Below the pieces are notes generated by a model that was not told the DNA's origin, did no database searches, and worked only from the letters and a program-made list of their open reading frames with translations. 64,000 nucleotides of DNA from Buxus sempervirens (lineage: Eukaryota > Streptophyta > Magnoliopsida > Buxales > Buxaceae), in assembly GCA_947561395.2 (NCBI GenBank), contig OX387195.1, positions 22,893,126 through 22,957,125 of the forward strand, read 5' to 3'. How positions within the stretch are numbered: position 1 is the first letter of the stretch; each line of letters begins with the position of its first letter. Below, piece after piece: positions 1 through 13,055 of the stretch. A program made the translations under genes and the position numbers.

Positions 1-1304
1 CTCACAAAGAAATATTCTTAGGGACCTGGAGAAAGATGCCCTAATTTTATATATGGAGAAATTGAGCAGAAAGATTCCCTTCCTGGATTGATTGAACAAT
101 CCCTTTCAGCCCATTTAATTATTCTTCTAGATAGGATTAGTTTAGGAATTTTAGTTTCTTTTCTAGTAATTTAAATGTTTTGCTCTTGAGCAAAATGGTT
201 AGATTCAGTCCATCGGTGGGAGTTGATATTCCCAGCTAAAGAAAAAACACAAGATTTCTGACCAATCATTGTTGAACACATCATTAGCTTACCTTTTTAG
301 TCTATAATCATCAAATTACTACAACCCTTTTCTAATAATGGCTGCATATGCCAACCCTGTGCAAGTTCATTCAAAATATGCAAATATTTCTTTTAGAATG
401 GTTTTGTATAGAACACAAATATTAAGAAAATCTCACCATATTTCTCTCTCTAAAACATACACATCCAATAACTTCTCAATTATACTTTACTTCCTTACCT
501 TGTGGGATCTTTGTATGCCCACAAGGCTGTTTGTTTCCATTCATTATTTGTGGGAGTCCACTTGAATTTTTAATGTTGACAAGATGAACAATGACATCCT
601 AGCCAACTCTATCTTCTAGTTAATGATATCTTCCTCTGTCTCTAAAACAAGAGCCCATCTGCAATGTTCCTTGTCCAGCTTTTCAGCCTCTTTTTGATGC
701 TTTGTCTAAAGTTCCTCAACATTTTTAAAGTTGCTTCAAAAGATGGCAACACCTAAGGATTGCAACTTTGTCTTTTACTTCACTTTTTACTGTTTCATAT
801 ATCTCTCTCTCTTAATTAACTAACATGGGGGATGGAGGATAGATATTTTATGTTGGTGGGTTGGACCAGCATAAGCACAGTCTATAAGATGGAGCTAGAG
901 AATAGGTAACGTTAATGTATAAAAGATTGAGCTTTTTGTGGATATTTAAAGAGAAAATTTGAAGACAAGATAACTTACCCTGTTTGAGGGTTTTTATATG
1001 TAGAAAATCTAGGATTTGGTGCTTTAAGTCAATTGAGGGACTGAGGCACTGGATGTAAATGTCTTGCTTTAGTATAACAACCAAAATCAAATGGGGTTTA
1101 TTGAAGAGATCAAGTGATGAATTTGATACTTTCATGGGAAACTCTTGAAATATATAAAGTAAAGCTCCGAAATAAAACATCTGAATCCGATAATTATAAG
1201 GTGTAAAAGAAAAAAAAAAAAGATATCCTTTTTTCCAAACTAAAATTTCTTTTTATTAACTTTTAAAATTAATATCTAAGTTAAAATATTAGGACAACAC
1301 TTTT

Positions 1305-1390
1305 TGGCCGACTAAGATTGCCCAGTTGGTAAGGGGAGGAACCTAGATTGAATTGTAAACTTGGAAGTCTTGGGTTCAAACCTTTTCCAT
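1305..1390 (+). repeat. tRNA-derived SINE-like 5' region
   Basis: The stretch contains a box-A-like TTGCCCAGTTGG near 1318 and a box-B-like GGTTCAAACC near 1373, about 45 bases apart, as in RNA polymerase III promoters of tRNA-derived SINEs. It does not fold into a credible tRNA. The 3' limit and a target-site duplication could not be fixed. Confidence 0.4.
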
Positions 1391-1551
1391 GGGCGTTGCA
1401 GCCTTGCAGGTGAATTCATGTATCCAGGATTTACTCCCTAGATTTGTTCCATGGTACCAAAATAATAGAAAAAAAAGGAGGTTCAATTCAATCTTAGAAA
1501 AAAAGATTTGCCTTCTCAAATATAACAATCTTAGAAAGCAAAAACATGGAC

Positions 1552-1601
1552 TTAGTTCGAGAAACCTTTTTTTTTGGTGGTAAATTAGTTCGAGAAACCT
1601 T
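1552..1601 (-). mobile_element. Extremely truncated LINE-tail insertion with 17-bp duplication
   Basis: A 17-bp sequence beginning TTAGTTCGAG occurs at 1552-1568 and again at 1585-1601, flanking only 16 nt that read TTTACCACCAAAAAAA on the minus strand. This matches the layout of a target-primed LINE insertion truncated to its last few bases plus the poly-A tail. LINE 3' ends elsewhere in the window also finish with a similar short motif followed by poly-A. Inference from structure only. Confidence 0.45.
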
Positions 1602-1698
1602 AGGTTCAATGTGTGAAATTGATTGCTATTAATTGAACCCATAAAAGTAAAAAGGGGTCAACACGTGTGTGGATGAGTAGTCTTGTAGATTAAATCTA

Positions 1699-2044
1699 GG
1701 GATAATTACAGTTTACTCCTTGAGGTTTCAAACAATCTCATTTTCTCTCTTGTTATGTATAACAGTTTCCCCTTCTAAAGGTTTGACCATTGAGATGGTA
1801 AGAGAAAAAACAATTATTGAAAATTTTGCCCCATTTATTCTAACCCACTGAAGAGTAATCTTGGTACTTGAAAGGAACAGTAGTTGTCAAAATATGTTTT
1901 TTCTCTTGTCATCTCATTAGTCAAACCTTTGTAAGAGGCAAGTTGTTATACACAATAAACCTCAAAGTGGTAAACTGATATTTTAAAAACCTCAAAGGAA
2001 AAATGGGTTGTCTGAAACTTGAGGGGGTAAACTGTAATTATCCC
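1699..2044. mobile_element. Mutator-like MITE with 9-bp target duplication
   Basis: This 346-bp element has long terminal inverted repeats: the left end starts GGGATAATTACAGTTTACTC and the right end, read in reverse, starts GGGATAATTACAGTTTACCC. It is flanked by TTAAATCTA (1690-1698) and TCAAATCTA (2045-2053), a 9-bp duplication with one mismatch. Long inverted repeats and a 9-bp duplication are typical of non-autonomous Mutator-superfamily elements. Related copies lie at about 57145-57642 and 63151-63918. Confidence 0.75.
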
Positions 2045-2389
2045 TCAAATCTAAATCAGGAAAGGAGATGCCAACAACTCATGAGTGATCTCAATCTCAA
2101 AGTCTCAACCACATTGCTTTCAAAAGGAAAGTAGGTCATCAGGCAAGTTAAAATGACAAATCAATCATTTTCAAATATAAAATTGTGTGTTGAGTGCTAA
2201 GAAGTAGTTGATAGCTTGAGGTGGTGGGAAACTGTTCTTTACAAGCATTGTCAACCAGGCATTCTTAATTCTTTATATGATGTAACTATAAAAACTCCCG
2301 ATTGCCTTCACTGCACATATAGGGCTACACTAGAGATTTCTTTTGTGAAAAAATAAAATAAAACAAAAATATAAAATTATTATGATCCA

Positions 2390-2705
2390 AACCTCTTAGG
2401 GTCAGTTTTGGTTTATGTTATATAAAACTAATTCGGTTTTGGTTATAAGGCCAAATTGAACCGAACCAAATCCATTACGTATATACACATGTTTAAGTTA
2501 GATCACCAACTAAGGATTATTCGGTTTATCGGTTTTAACGGATAAACTGAACCTATTAAATCAATTTTGGGTTTGTATTAATCGGTTTCAGTTCCATTTT
2601 AGTTTTATGCTAAAAAAAAACCAAGTTAGTTTTGGTTTAGTTTCAATTTGAAGTATTTTTAATCGGTTTGGTTTTTCCTAAAACCGAACCGTTGCCATCC
2701 CTGAG
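2390..2705. repeat. CGGTTT/AACCGAA-rich non-autonomous element
   Basis: The segment is full of alternating GGTTTTGG and AACCGAACC motifs and ends in AACCGTTGCCATCCCTGAG, the reverse of a CAGGGATGGCAACGG-type terminus common in plant hAT-like MITEs. The left end is not clear and no target duplication was established. A similar element occupies about 35372-35702. Confidence 0.4.
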
Positions 2706-3926
2706 TGGAAGTGCCCAATAACAAACATATTTCTGTATCCTTATATGATTGCATTTAAATATCAAGAAAACGTGTTGTGGGATTCCCACGTTTCTCATGA
2801 CCCAAACTACCGATGGGGATGTATCTTAGACTAAAACTTCCTTTAAAACTAATGGGTCCCACTCCCACATACTTTCCTACCATCTTACTTGAAATCCGTT
2901 GGAGCCCTTGGTTGGAAAGTCTTCTTGTCCAACAGTGAAATATGTGTCCACGTAGATGTATACCCTATGTGGTTGGACCAATAGATCTTTTAGCGTGAGA
3001 GACTAGCTGATATAGTCTCCTACCATCTAAACGTACGTGGCACCTGTTTGGATTGCAAAATAATGCAAGTTTTCTAAGAATACAAGAAAATTTTGAGCTT
3101 AAAATGATTCCAACTCAAGTAGGGAAATTTTGTAGAACATGTCCGGAACATAGGTTTGAGCAAACGAGGCCTCGTTTTGCATTTATTCTCACTTTGAGGA
3201 ATAAGTTTTGTGAACTTGTTATAAAAATGAGCTAAGCTAAGAGAAGCTGAGTTTGAACATTTCTTATAGAGCTTATAAATATTGCACATTTGCCACTATT
3301 TTAAGTTAAAATAACTTTTTATAAAACAAAAAAGTGTAAAGAAGTCTTTATAATAAGTTTCAAGAACATCCTCCAGAATTTTTAAATACTACAACTTTGC
3401 TACTGCACAATGTGCACGTGTGCAAAATGAGCAAAGTTTTTGAAATCCAAAAAATGATCTTCGGGGTAATTCCTCTTTTCATTTGCATTTTTTTTTTAAA
3501 ACTCGTTCAGGATAACTCATTCCAAATTACAACCAGACCATCGTTTGTTTTTTATTTTTACAAAAACTCATTATAAAAATGACCGCCAGACGAGGCTTCA
3601 TTTTCCAGGCATCCAAGCCCGGGTTACGGTTTCCTAGATTTACAAAACTGCCCATATCGTTCTATATCACCTAAAGCAAAGATACCCCGTGTAAATCCTA
3701 AACCAAAGGCACATGGACGCGGGCCCACATAATATTCACTTATTGGGTCCCACGCTTATGTGCCTTCGTGTATTGTTATACAGGGCATCTTCGCTGTAGG
3801 TGATACAGCCCACTTTTTTTTTTTTTTGTAGTTGCTGTAATACTAGAATTAGGTCATTTCATTTAAAAAGGAGATCCGTACATACGTTAAGTAAGGTTGT
3901 AATCACCATTAAACACAAAAAACATC

Positions 3927-3984
3927 CCAGAACAGAAATGACAGCCATAACCAGTCCAGAACAGAAATGACAGCTATAACCAGA
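3927..3984. repeat. 29-bp tandem repeat, two copies
   Basis: A 29-bp unit starting CCAGAACAGAAATGACAG is present at 3927-3955 and 3956-3984 with two mismatches. It codes for nothing recognised. Confidence 0.8.
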
Positions 3985-5777
3985 TTTATAGGAATACTAC
4001 CAGTAACCCTAACAAATTCAGGCAAACGGCCAAAACCGGAAAATCTAATGGATACCCATAAGGTATGCCTGAGATGGGTTCCACTTTCCTGTGGATTGAA
4101 AGGTTCTATAAATGGGAAAACATAACTGCTAGATGGGCGACAGAACAGGGAGTAATCGGAGCTCCAATCCTCACCCAAACAAAATGCAGGGACAAACCTA
4201 AAGTAAGGGAAGCACCCTGAAATCCAAGAACAAGCATCACCTGAAATCTAAAAAGAGAGCTGCCGATCTTGGAGATCTAAGCCAAGATTCGGGCGTTATC
4301 ACTGTGATTTGAAGACAGTGACTGCAAATGGGCTTCGATTGACCCCAGCTAAAAGAGGCCAACATGACCCAATCATATTATATTTAGGCCGTTAACCTTT
4401 TCAGCGTCTAATTAAGCTCTACATTTAGGCCCAGCACGGCCTTGTCTCTCTATGATGGGTTTGGGTTCGTGTGACGGGCCAACCCGTTACCATAACACTT
4501 TCTCGACAGAACATCTGCACCACCCCAACTACCTCCTCTGCCATCTCATTCCCACCACCACCACCAACACCCTCCACTCACTATCTTATTAAAATTCCAC
4601 CACCACCAGAATCACCTTCCACTCACCATCTTATTAAAATACATTTTTCTTTCTTTTTATTTTTTATCTCATCCAATCAAGAAAACAAAAATCACTATTT
4701 TTTTTTTCTTTTCATTCAAAATCCAAGGATCGAAACACAGCCTTAATTTCTCTAATAAAATTAACATTTTCTTTAACTAAACATAAATAATAATGAAAAA
4801 GAAAATTTAGATCAGCAAATGATACATATGACAACTTAATAGACATTATTGAGAGTTTTATGGTTTATATTATATACAGACTTAAATCTAAAGATTCGCC
4901 AGCACGATGTACTAATGCTGTGATTGATGCATTTACTTAAAAAAAAAAATCAATTTTAAGAGATCAATGCCTCTTTTTCGATTTGAAGTTTATTATTTAA
5001 AATAAATGCATTAGTCAAAGCACCAATTCAAGCATCTATGGATGCATTGGATAATTTTGGATTTAGATGACATCCCACTCATTAAAGTATCACTTATCAA
5101 ATAAAAGATCTAGATTGAATATATCATCATTCTAGCTAATATAAAAAAAAACAAAAATCATTTTATCAGCTAAAAAAACTTACTAAATTTCTTAATATTT
5201 TAAAAGTACCATTAATACAAACGTGCTATAACCATCCAACGACCATTTAGAAGTTCACTTGGATATAAGCCAGTAACGTAAGCTACTAGACGCAAAATTA
5301 TTCTCACCTTGTGTCAACCTTGCCTCTTATGAGTTTAAGATGATATGATAGGCAAAATCTAACGCACGGGGCTTCAAACTCTCACACAATCATACTTTGT
5401 AAGCGAACACCCAATCATTCTCCATTTGCGATCTAAGCATTTACACTCAGTAAGCCTTCAACCTGTTAAACCTTGAAGGGCAAAGTTGAGAGAGTCCAGC
5501 GAACCTCTTGTTGATTGTGATGTCCAGGAAGCTTGGAATGCAATGGAGTATTGATTGTGGTAAGAGAAATCGTATATACGAAAGCAAGCATTTTTCACCA
5601 AGTAGGATATCATCATTGAAACTAATACAACTAATTAAACCTTTTTTATGCTCCTGGGGGAACACAAACAGAATTGACTCATTTGGCAAAATTTGACAGC
5701 AGGAACACAGGACAGAAGCCATTTCCTGAATATTACTTGCCATAGGTCTCCAGTTTCTGACGCCGTGAAACTTATCA

Positions 5778-8700
5778 TCATCTGTAATATGATGCCATAA
5801 GGAAGAGTATGACTGCAGTTGAGGCTGTGACAAATAATTCCTGCACATCCATGACTGGTTATTAGGAACGAGATGCATGAGTTGAACACTGGATCTTTTT
5901 TTTTTTTTTTTGCCCTTTTTCCAGGATGAAACAAACATGCTTACAGGCATTATAAAGGGCAATAGAGATGAGATGTATCTAATAAAAGCACATGCTTTTA
6001 TGGCAACAGTTAATAAAATGCCAGTACCTGGTTATTGTAAAGGACAGATGGTATAAAACCGCCAAGAAACTCAATCAAGTTTAGAAGACCTGTAAAGCCC
6101 TGCACAGAGACAGGTATAAGTATCACGTCGAATAACACAACACATGGACATCATCTCATCTCAAAAAGGGAAAAGAAAAGGGGAAAAAGCAATTAAAAAT
6201 GTGGCTCAAAGAAAATTGAATTCATTAGCATGGATACATAATTAATAAAAACGGGGAACTAGATTAAAGAAATAAAGAACTTTACCAATTCATAAAGAGT
6301 ACATCTTCATTTTCGTGAATGTGTATGGGAACTGTGTTAGATAGATGGTAATGGTAACATTATGGAAAGTTATTGGCATAATAGTTTGGAGGTAATTTGA
6401 CTCCTACGAAAAGAGAAAACCTTTCAATTTGAACAGTGTCTGTCACATGTCCAAAAAATATAGAGATACAGTGTCACGGAAGATGTTTTAGGGTTTTGAG
6501 TAACTATCCATACTTCAGCACAACCATGGCCAACACCATAACAACCAAAGAAAAACACATACCAAAGAAGAAACAGCTATACAGCCAAAAACCAGTGCAA
6601 GAGATCGAAGTAAGCGTTTTCCCATTCGCAGTCCCCGTCCTTCATCCTCACCATCTTCCTGCAAGCATAAGAAATTAAAGCATCTAACAAGAAGGAAAAA
6701 TGTAGTTGAGTTCCAAGACTATAGTATCAGTGAAGATTGGTAAAGTTCTAAGAAAAGGTAAAGCAGTGCAGTTGATTTACTCACAGTAAATGTGGGAGAA
6801 ACAGGTGATTCATAAGCTTTCAGCTTGTCAAATATGCGGTACACAAACACAAAAGCTAAAAACTGCAAAGGTTTCCATTCAGCGCTGCGTTTGATAACAA
6901 TCCAGGCTGTCTGCAGAAGACAAGAAAAAGATAACAGATACAACACATTGACAAGAAAAAGGTAATAGTGTCACAGGTTAACCACAATGACAAGAAGAAA
7001 GTTATAGCGCCATAGGTCTTGATCATCCAAAACAAAGAATTCACTGGCTTATTATTATTTGTAGATATATTATGACTAATAGAACCTGAGTCAGACCTGA
7101 AGCGATTTTATAGCCAAGAAACATCTTATTTGACACGGTAAATGGCTATCTTCTATCTTTCTAATGCCTCTGCTTTTGAAATATGGAATTCAAAACATTC
7201 TTAAATACAGGGGCCACAGTTGCCAAAGTTCCAATTAAATATATTTCTAAGCTGTTACATGATTGGACTTCATTCCACAAGATATAATGGTAAGTAATAT
7301 TGCTTCCACACATGGATGCAGCTAATATGTTGCAAGTGTGAAAAGAACAAGACAAAAAGAGGAAGCAAGAATAATGGTAGACAATGCTAAATATATTGCC
7401 CAGGAAAGCAATTAGGCAACATGAAAATCTAAAGCCTAGATCTAAGCTTTTTTACCACAATGAATTTGCCAACTGTAATCATGTTTCCCAGACGCAAAAA
7501 CGGGAATAGGAAGCTAAAATATTTTCTTTCTGCTCTGCAAGAACAACTTACAAATAATGCGGATATTGCCATGTTGATGCGGATATCCTGAAAACTAGAC
7601 TTGGTGAATCTGCAAAGATAGCAAAAGCATTAACAAAGCGATTCTGGCAGTGGACCTGCGGAAACGTGATATATTCAGTCTCAAGCAGAGCTATACATAA
7701 GAAACACAAAAGATTAACTCCAAATAATTGAGTAGAGCATGTCTACCTATCTAATATTATTATTTCTTTTTAAAGAATGCGAAAGACCTCATTTAAAAGA
7801 GGAAAGAATTATTTAGATCCATTACTCTAGTTACTGTTAGAAAACATATCTTCATAAAAGAACATGAAATACCCTGCTTGTTTCTATCTCCATAATGTCA
7901 AAGGATTTATTAACTATATAGCATCATCTTGCATAGCATAATACTCCCAGTTCAACTTTACTGGGGACACCATGTACATAAAATAGACTGTTATTTTCAT
8001 TTTTTTTTTCTTTTTGTTTTTCATGAGAGATGAAAAAATGTATTATATCAACAAAACAAAAAAAGGTAAGGTACAAAAGAAGTATGTATGTCTGGGAGAT
8101 ACGCGGTTTATACAACCCAATCCCTTCCACAAGTAGAACCCACAGGTATACCGCTAAACCCAACAAAACTCTATACACCTATAGGAGACAAAATACATAC
8201 CAAAAGGAAGAAACCTAACACCTCAACAACTCCACAAACTCCGAGCGCCAAAGAAAAAGTCATATCTCGAAATCCCCACTTTGGCTAACTAATCTGCTAT
8301 ATGATTTGCCTCTCTCAGCACATGACTGAATGAGACATTCGACTGATGTGCCGAGGATCTAGATCTACTAATGAAGTGGGGGAGCCTCCAAGAGCCTATG
8401 CCATAAGAAGTCATCCATCCACCTGATAATAGTAGCCAAAGCTATGAGTTCTACCAAATGGAATAACCCCTGCCCACTGGGCCACATAAGATAGTGAAAA
8501 CAATGCCCAAATGCTATTGAATCACACTATTGATACCTGAAGGTCTTAGGTTACCTAATGATCACTAGCTGAAGTCGACCTTCATTGTACCAAGTCTGTG
8601 CCCCTCCATCTAGTCACCCTTAACTCGTGAAAAGGGGAACAAGAAACAGCACACATGCTACTCCACAACCACCTCTAAAATAATTATGCCCTGTAACTTT

Positions 8701-11700
8701 GGTTGAATTGAGACCATAAGGAAACTGCCACCATAATAGACTTAAACACATGCTCAATATTGGAACGACTATCATGGAAAATCCTGCGGTTTTTCTCCAA
8801 CCAAATGTGCTACACTACGGCTTAAAACAATAGATTAGAAATGATGCGATCTCTCCTCCCCAAGCCCTTGATCCACCATAAAAGTGTCTGGCATAACCCA
8901 AGAAACACCAATAATTCACAAATCACAATAACTGCTAGAAAAGTTTCACTAGAAAAATATGTGGTCGATGCCCTCCCCTATCTCCATACACCAAAAACAA
9001 ACATGTAGAGATAACAAAAGCCTCCTCCACCTCCTCTAAATACAATCAGCTATATTAAGCCTGTTTATAAGCATAGTCAATAAAAATGCCTTTATCTTAG
9101 GAGGTAATCCAGGCATCTAGAACCAAGACACAGAAAATGGAGAAATAGGTTTTAAAACACTTGGACGAAAAATAAAGAAGGACATGTAAGAAAAGAAACC
9201 CAAATGGGAGAAGGACCAAACGACCCTATCAGGACATGAAAAATCAAGAAACACATCCTTCAGGTGATTAAACAAAGAGAGGCTAACTTGTATACCAATT
9301 GTTTGCTTTTAAAAAGAATATAAGACAGTAGCATCCTAATTTTTTCCGTATGCTGCTCTTTCTTAACTTATGGAAGTAGCGTGAAGACACACCTTGGCCC
9401 CCATGGTACAATTGGCTGCTTATCAGCATATCTAATGTCCTTCGAAACCTGCATTCCACAAGCATGAAAAAAATAATAGTTCAGTTAAAAAAAAAAAAAG
9501 AAGAAAAAATATAAATGACAATATAGGTGTAAAGAGCAAATCTATATCAGTGATAATAAGCATCCTGTAAGCATTAATAACGAAAATGAAGTCCATTAAT
9601 AACTTATACAAGGATCTATTCCCTGAACAAAGAGGAAATGGCCTATCTAAGCAAGTGACACACGCTCTTAAAAGGATCCGTTACAAGCCATAATCAGAGT
9701 TTTGCACACATGAAATTTATATTTATCTGAGAAGAAAGCTTAGTTAAGAATTGTGAAACTAATTAAGATATTGATATTAAAGTTCCACATAATTAGGTGC
9801 TGACACACAAAATAAGAGATGTAAAGTCCCTGAAGTGGAAAATGTTGGATAATAATAAACAAGTGTGTTATCACCATAGAAAGCAGCATCTTCAGAAGAT
9901 CATCCGATATAAAAAAAAAAATCAGCAAGAAACATAAATAAGTGAGAAGGTGAAGAGGGTCAAAAGAAAGAAACAGTAATTACTACACCTAAGAAAATTT
10001 CAAATAGGAAACTACAAAATTATCATAGCACACTGACAATTAAACTTTTGATATGTGCGAAGGTTGTCTATTAATGGAATATATTCCTATATGCCCATCC
10101 TTGTAAAAAACAGAATATGCACAAACCACTAAATATTACAAAACTCCTGAAATACATTCTTGCATAAATAAATATGAAACCCCACCTTAAATGAACCAAA
10201 TGTCACACCTTTCTTCCGGTTTGTTAACTGCAGCATCATGACTTTATCGTACGCCTTCTCCAACTGAGAATATATATATATATATATAAGGGGGCAGGCA
10301 TGAATTCACGTTTAAGAAGAATGAAAAGAACAGAGCTAAAAAATTCAAGCGGAACACGTGTAACCTACTTGGGCTGCATATGCCTCATCACCCCTTCTCT
10401 CAGCATCCTTGTGTTTTCGTGTATAAGCTGCTTTTATCATGTCAAATCCCTCAATAGGGCTCACGCCAAGAACCTTACCAAAAAAAAAAAGAGTCAACCA
10501 ATAAGGAAGAAAAAAATATATCCTGCAGTATGATGAGTCATAATGATCGGCTCCAATAAGTGGAGTCCATGACTTGAATTAAGTATACCTCATATGGATT
10601 TATGTTGCTATCTGAGCTAGAATTTCCAGCAGCAGATGCAGCAGCACAAACTATCCTGTTACTGCGTGTAGGAATTCTGGGAAACCTGATGAAATTAATA
10701 CCCTGAAAGCTGAATCATGAACAGTGTGACTAAAAATGTAAATTTTTCTTAATGAAATGATATTGAAACTTTCATGCATGAGAATGATATAGAGTCTTGC
10801 ACATAATCACAAAAGTTCAAATAGATAGTCACTGACATAGAAACCACCAAAATATTTCCAGAATTTGAGATAAATAAATTCCTAATAGCAACAACTTTCA
10901 GCACATATTTCATTGAAGGAAGCTGCATTTCCCCTATATATTAGGTTATAAAGTCTGAATTCGTTCGATTAATAAGGAAATAATTAAAAGAAGATCTCCC
11001 CCACTTCTTTTTCTGTGTGGAGACCCTTTGTATTTATAAGTGTTCTCAATGAACTTCCATATTTACAATCAGATTAAAAACATGATTACGACCCTTGTTT
11101 GAATTTGGAATTCTAAGATAAACTTGGTTGTCTATCCTTGTCCATATCACACAATCCACAGGCAATGTGGGCCTGGATGCACCATGAGACGGGTGCAGTG
11201 ACCAAAATTGCTTACATGAATAGCCTTATCACAACGTCAGCCGGTCAACCAATTATGGAGACGAAACAGACATCAAAAGTTTTTTGGCCCACCTTTTCTC
11301 TAACAAAATGCAAATCAATTATAATAAATTTAATTATTGCAAGAAAAATTAACTTTGCTATAAGATAGGTACTTCTAAGATTATCAAACCATAGTGTTGG
11401 TGGTTTGGAGAGAAAGACGTCTAACACATGTCGCAAATACTGGGGCCAAGTAAGTGACAGATGCAACGTATGCTACTCCTCAATATTTAGACTCATTTCT
11501 TGACCTAGCAACAATAGTTTGGTTTTTATAATTCAAGGAAACCAAGTACTGACCAAATGCACCTAGCTACTCATATATATTCTACAATCAGGAAACCTGG
11601 CCTAGTCAGCATTCTAAAAAGCTGAAGAGCTAAAGACTTGGACTGGCACACATGAAGATCTGCCATGCCAGAAATGATTGCAAGAGAAGTTATATAATGC

Positions 11701-13018
11701 GCCATATTTTTTTTTGATAGGTAAAAGAGAATTCTATATATGAATGAAGTAGAACTTGATCCATAAGTACACCACAGTGTACCTATGGTACAGAGGACTA
11801 GAAACATACAGCACTCCAAGGGAACATTACATTGCAACTTCTCCTACTCACATCCCCACTCCCCCTTCCTCTTAGGACAACAGATTCCCTCCCAATCTGC
11901 TGCACATTTTCTTGTCTATTCTGGAAACATCTGACTCTATATAATGCGCCATATTTTAACACTTACAACTTTTAACTTAGTTAAATTGAGTTCTTCAGGT
12001 AGGGGATGGGACTCATTCCAGTCGGCATGCGTTCCTACTTGGTTTAGAGTTCCTTATTTTATCATAATTAATAAGTTAATTGTTTCTTGAATAATATTTA
12101 TTTCCATTGGGTTTCTATGATCAAGATTAGGGTTAACTCAAGGGTTGATAAAATGATAACTTGGTGCATATGCATGTCATCTCTTATACTAAGATAGTGA
12201 AATAGTTCAATAAAACATTGAATCTATACCCTCTAATAATGATCCCTTTATCATTACAATCTTTATCATAATGATGTTGTTCATAAGTTAGCCCAATCTT
12301 TTGCCACCTTCTCTCTCTAATGTTCTCTCACTTTTGCACTCCCTTGTGATCCCATATGAAAGTCCTAGTCGAACTAGGTTATAGCATAATATTTCTGTTA
12401 GAAAAACAGTGAAGGTTTAGTGGTGGTTATACATTTTAAGAGGTATTCTACGTTGGGCATAGAGAGATCAATCAAAAAATCACTTGAGAGTATTATGACG
12501 TCCTGATTGCCTTGAATCAGACATTCTTCCCTTCTCTATTATTCGTTCTTGGTAGGAATGTTCAAGAAGAGGAATCCATTGAAGAAGTTCATGATCAGAG
12601 TCACAGGATGCTCTGATACAATGATAAATTTGAACTCCAACAATTCAAACAAGATTTGCCTCACCTGGAAGAAGATACTTTGAATTCACAATTGTTCACA
12701 ATGACGCAACAATTGCAATCAGGTTACGACTACTTAGTCGAATAATAAATTATCTCAGATTAGCATGGCTTTATCCTCTTGTTTCTATCAGAAATAACGC
12801 GAAATTCAGCTTATCCTCACAGTTAGTGGAATGATTTTACAAAGGAATGCAGAAAAGGCTGTCGAAATCGAACACGAGCAAGACGAATTCCAAAAAAGCC
12901 AATGAGATTACCTAACTAACGAGGAAGGAGCATTACGAACTCGAACTTCAAAAGAGTAACTACTCCGAGACATATACGATTTAGAGCATTGACAGACGTT
13001 TGGTATTGCCGCGGCCAT
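5778..13018 (-). CDS. CPP1/CDF1-like DUF3353 chloroplast membrane protein with J-like domain
   Basis: Exons in coding order: 13018-12912, 10685-10589, 10473-10369, 10263-10186, 9448-9393, 7609-7552, 6910-6785, 6658-6563, 6099-6028, 5840-5778. They sum to 858 nt, 285 aa plus TGA, in frame with GT-AG borders. The N-terminus is Ser/Arg-rich and transit-peptide-like. A J-like domain follows at about residues 65-125 (INPYEVLGVSPIEGFDMI, then KAYDKVMM) and lacks the HPD motif. About four hydrophobic segments cover residues 158-285, ending MASYYR. The family includes Arabidopsis At3g51140 and CHAPERONE-LIKE PROTEIN OF POR1, which stabilises protochlorophyllide oxidoreductase in plastids; that role is inferred here by similarity. 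A telo-box lies in the 5' leader. The last exon is short and is read in a different frame from two longer spurious ORFs over it. The paralogue cannot be assigned with certainty. Confidence 0.93.
8000..9290 (-). mobile_element. Degenerate LINE 3' part (RT zinc-binding and RNase H regions) in an intron
   Basis: On the minus strand, stop-broken frames read like the C-terminal half of a plant L1-type LINE: a PPKIKAFLLTMLINRLN stretch near 9080 and HIWLEKNRRIFHDSRSNIEH near 8800 (both in the reverse-transcriptase zinc-binding region), then HVLREANHIAD-LAK near 8300, the end of an RNase H domain. A poly-T run at 7998-8008 on the plus strand would be the poly-A tail. The element lies in intron 5 of the CPP1-like gene, antisense to nothing (same strand as the host gene). 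The 5' end and target duplication were not found. Confidence 0.7.
11691..11957 (-). mobile_element. 5'-truncated LINE end with 20-bp target duplication in intron 1
   Basis: The 20-mer TATATAATGCGCCATATTTT occurs at 11691-11710 and again at 11938-11957. Between them is about 227 bp which, on the minus strand, ends in ATTCTCTTTTACCTATC followed by poly-A, the usual look of a plant LINE 3' terminus. The perfect long duplication shows a fairly recent target-primed insertion into intron 1 of the CPP1-like gene. Confidence 0.8.
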
Positions 13019-13055
13019 TTCTTCGAGCTGAGAAGGGCTTGTCGGAAGTTAGGGC

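Larger units (their letters stand above)
1..5777. other. Intergenic region, repeat-rich, no gene recognised
   Basis: No reading frame here resembles a known protein, and the short frames present lack coherent splice structure. The region holds a SINE-like tRNA-derived stretch, a tiny LINE-tail insertion, a Mutator-like MITE, a CGGTTT-rich element around 2390-2705, a 29-bp tandem repeat (3927-3984) and a poly-T run near 3814-3828. Around 4550-4640 a proline-codon-like CCA-rich segment contains two copies of a phrase ending in TCTTATTAAAAT; this is low-complexity sequence, not a gene. The part next to 5778 is the 3' flank of the CPP1-like gene. Confidence 0.6.

Noticed and set aside
848..1180. 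110-codon minus-strand frame
   Set aside because: Hydrophobic, no recognisable domain, no splice partners; typical chance frame in AT-rich DNA.
4471..4746. 91-codon proline-rich frame
   Set aside because: Low-complexity CCA and T-rich sequence with an internal repeat; no domain.
5447..5962. Minus-strand frames of 171 and 99 codons
   Set aside because: They overlap the short final exon of the CPP1-like gene in other frames, include a poly-Lys stretch from a poly-T run and match no family.
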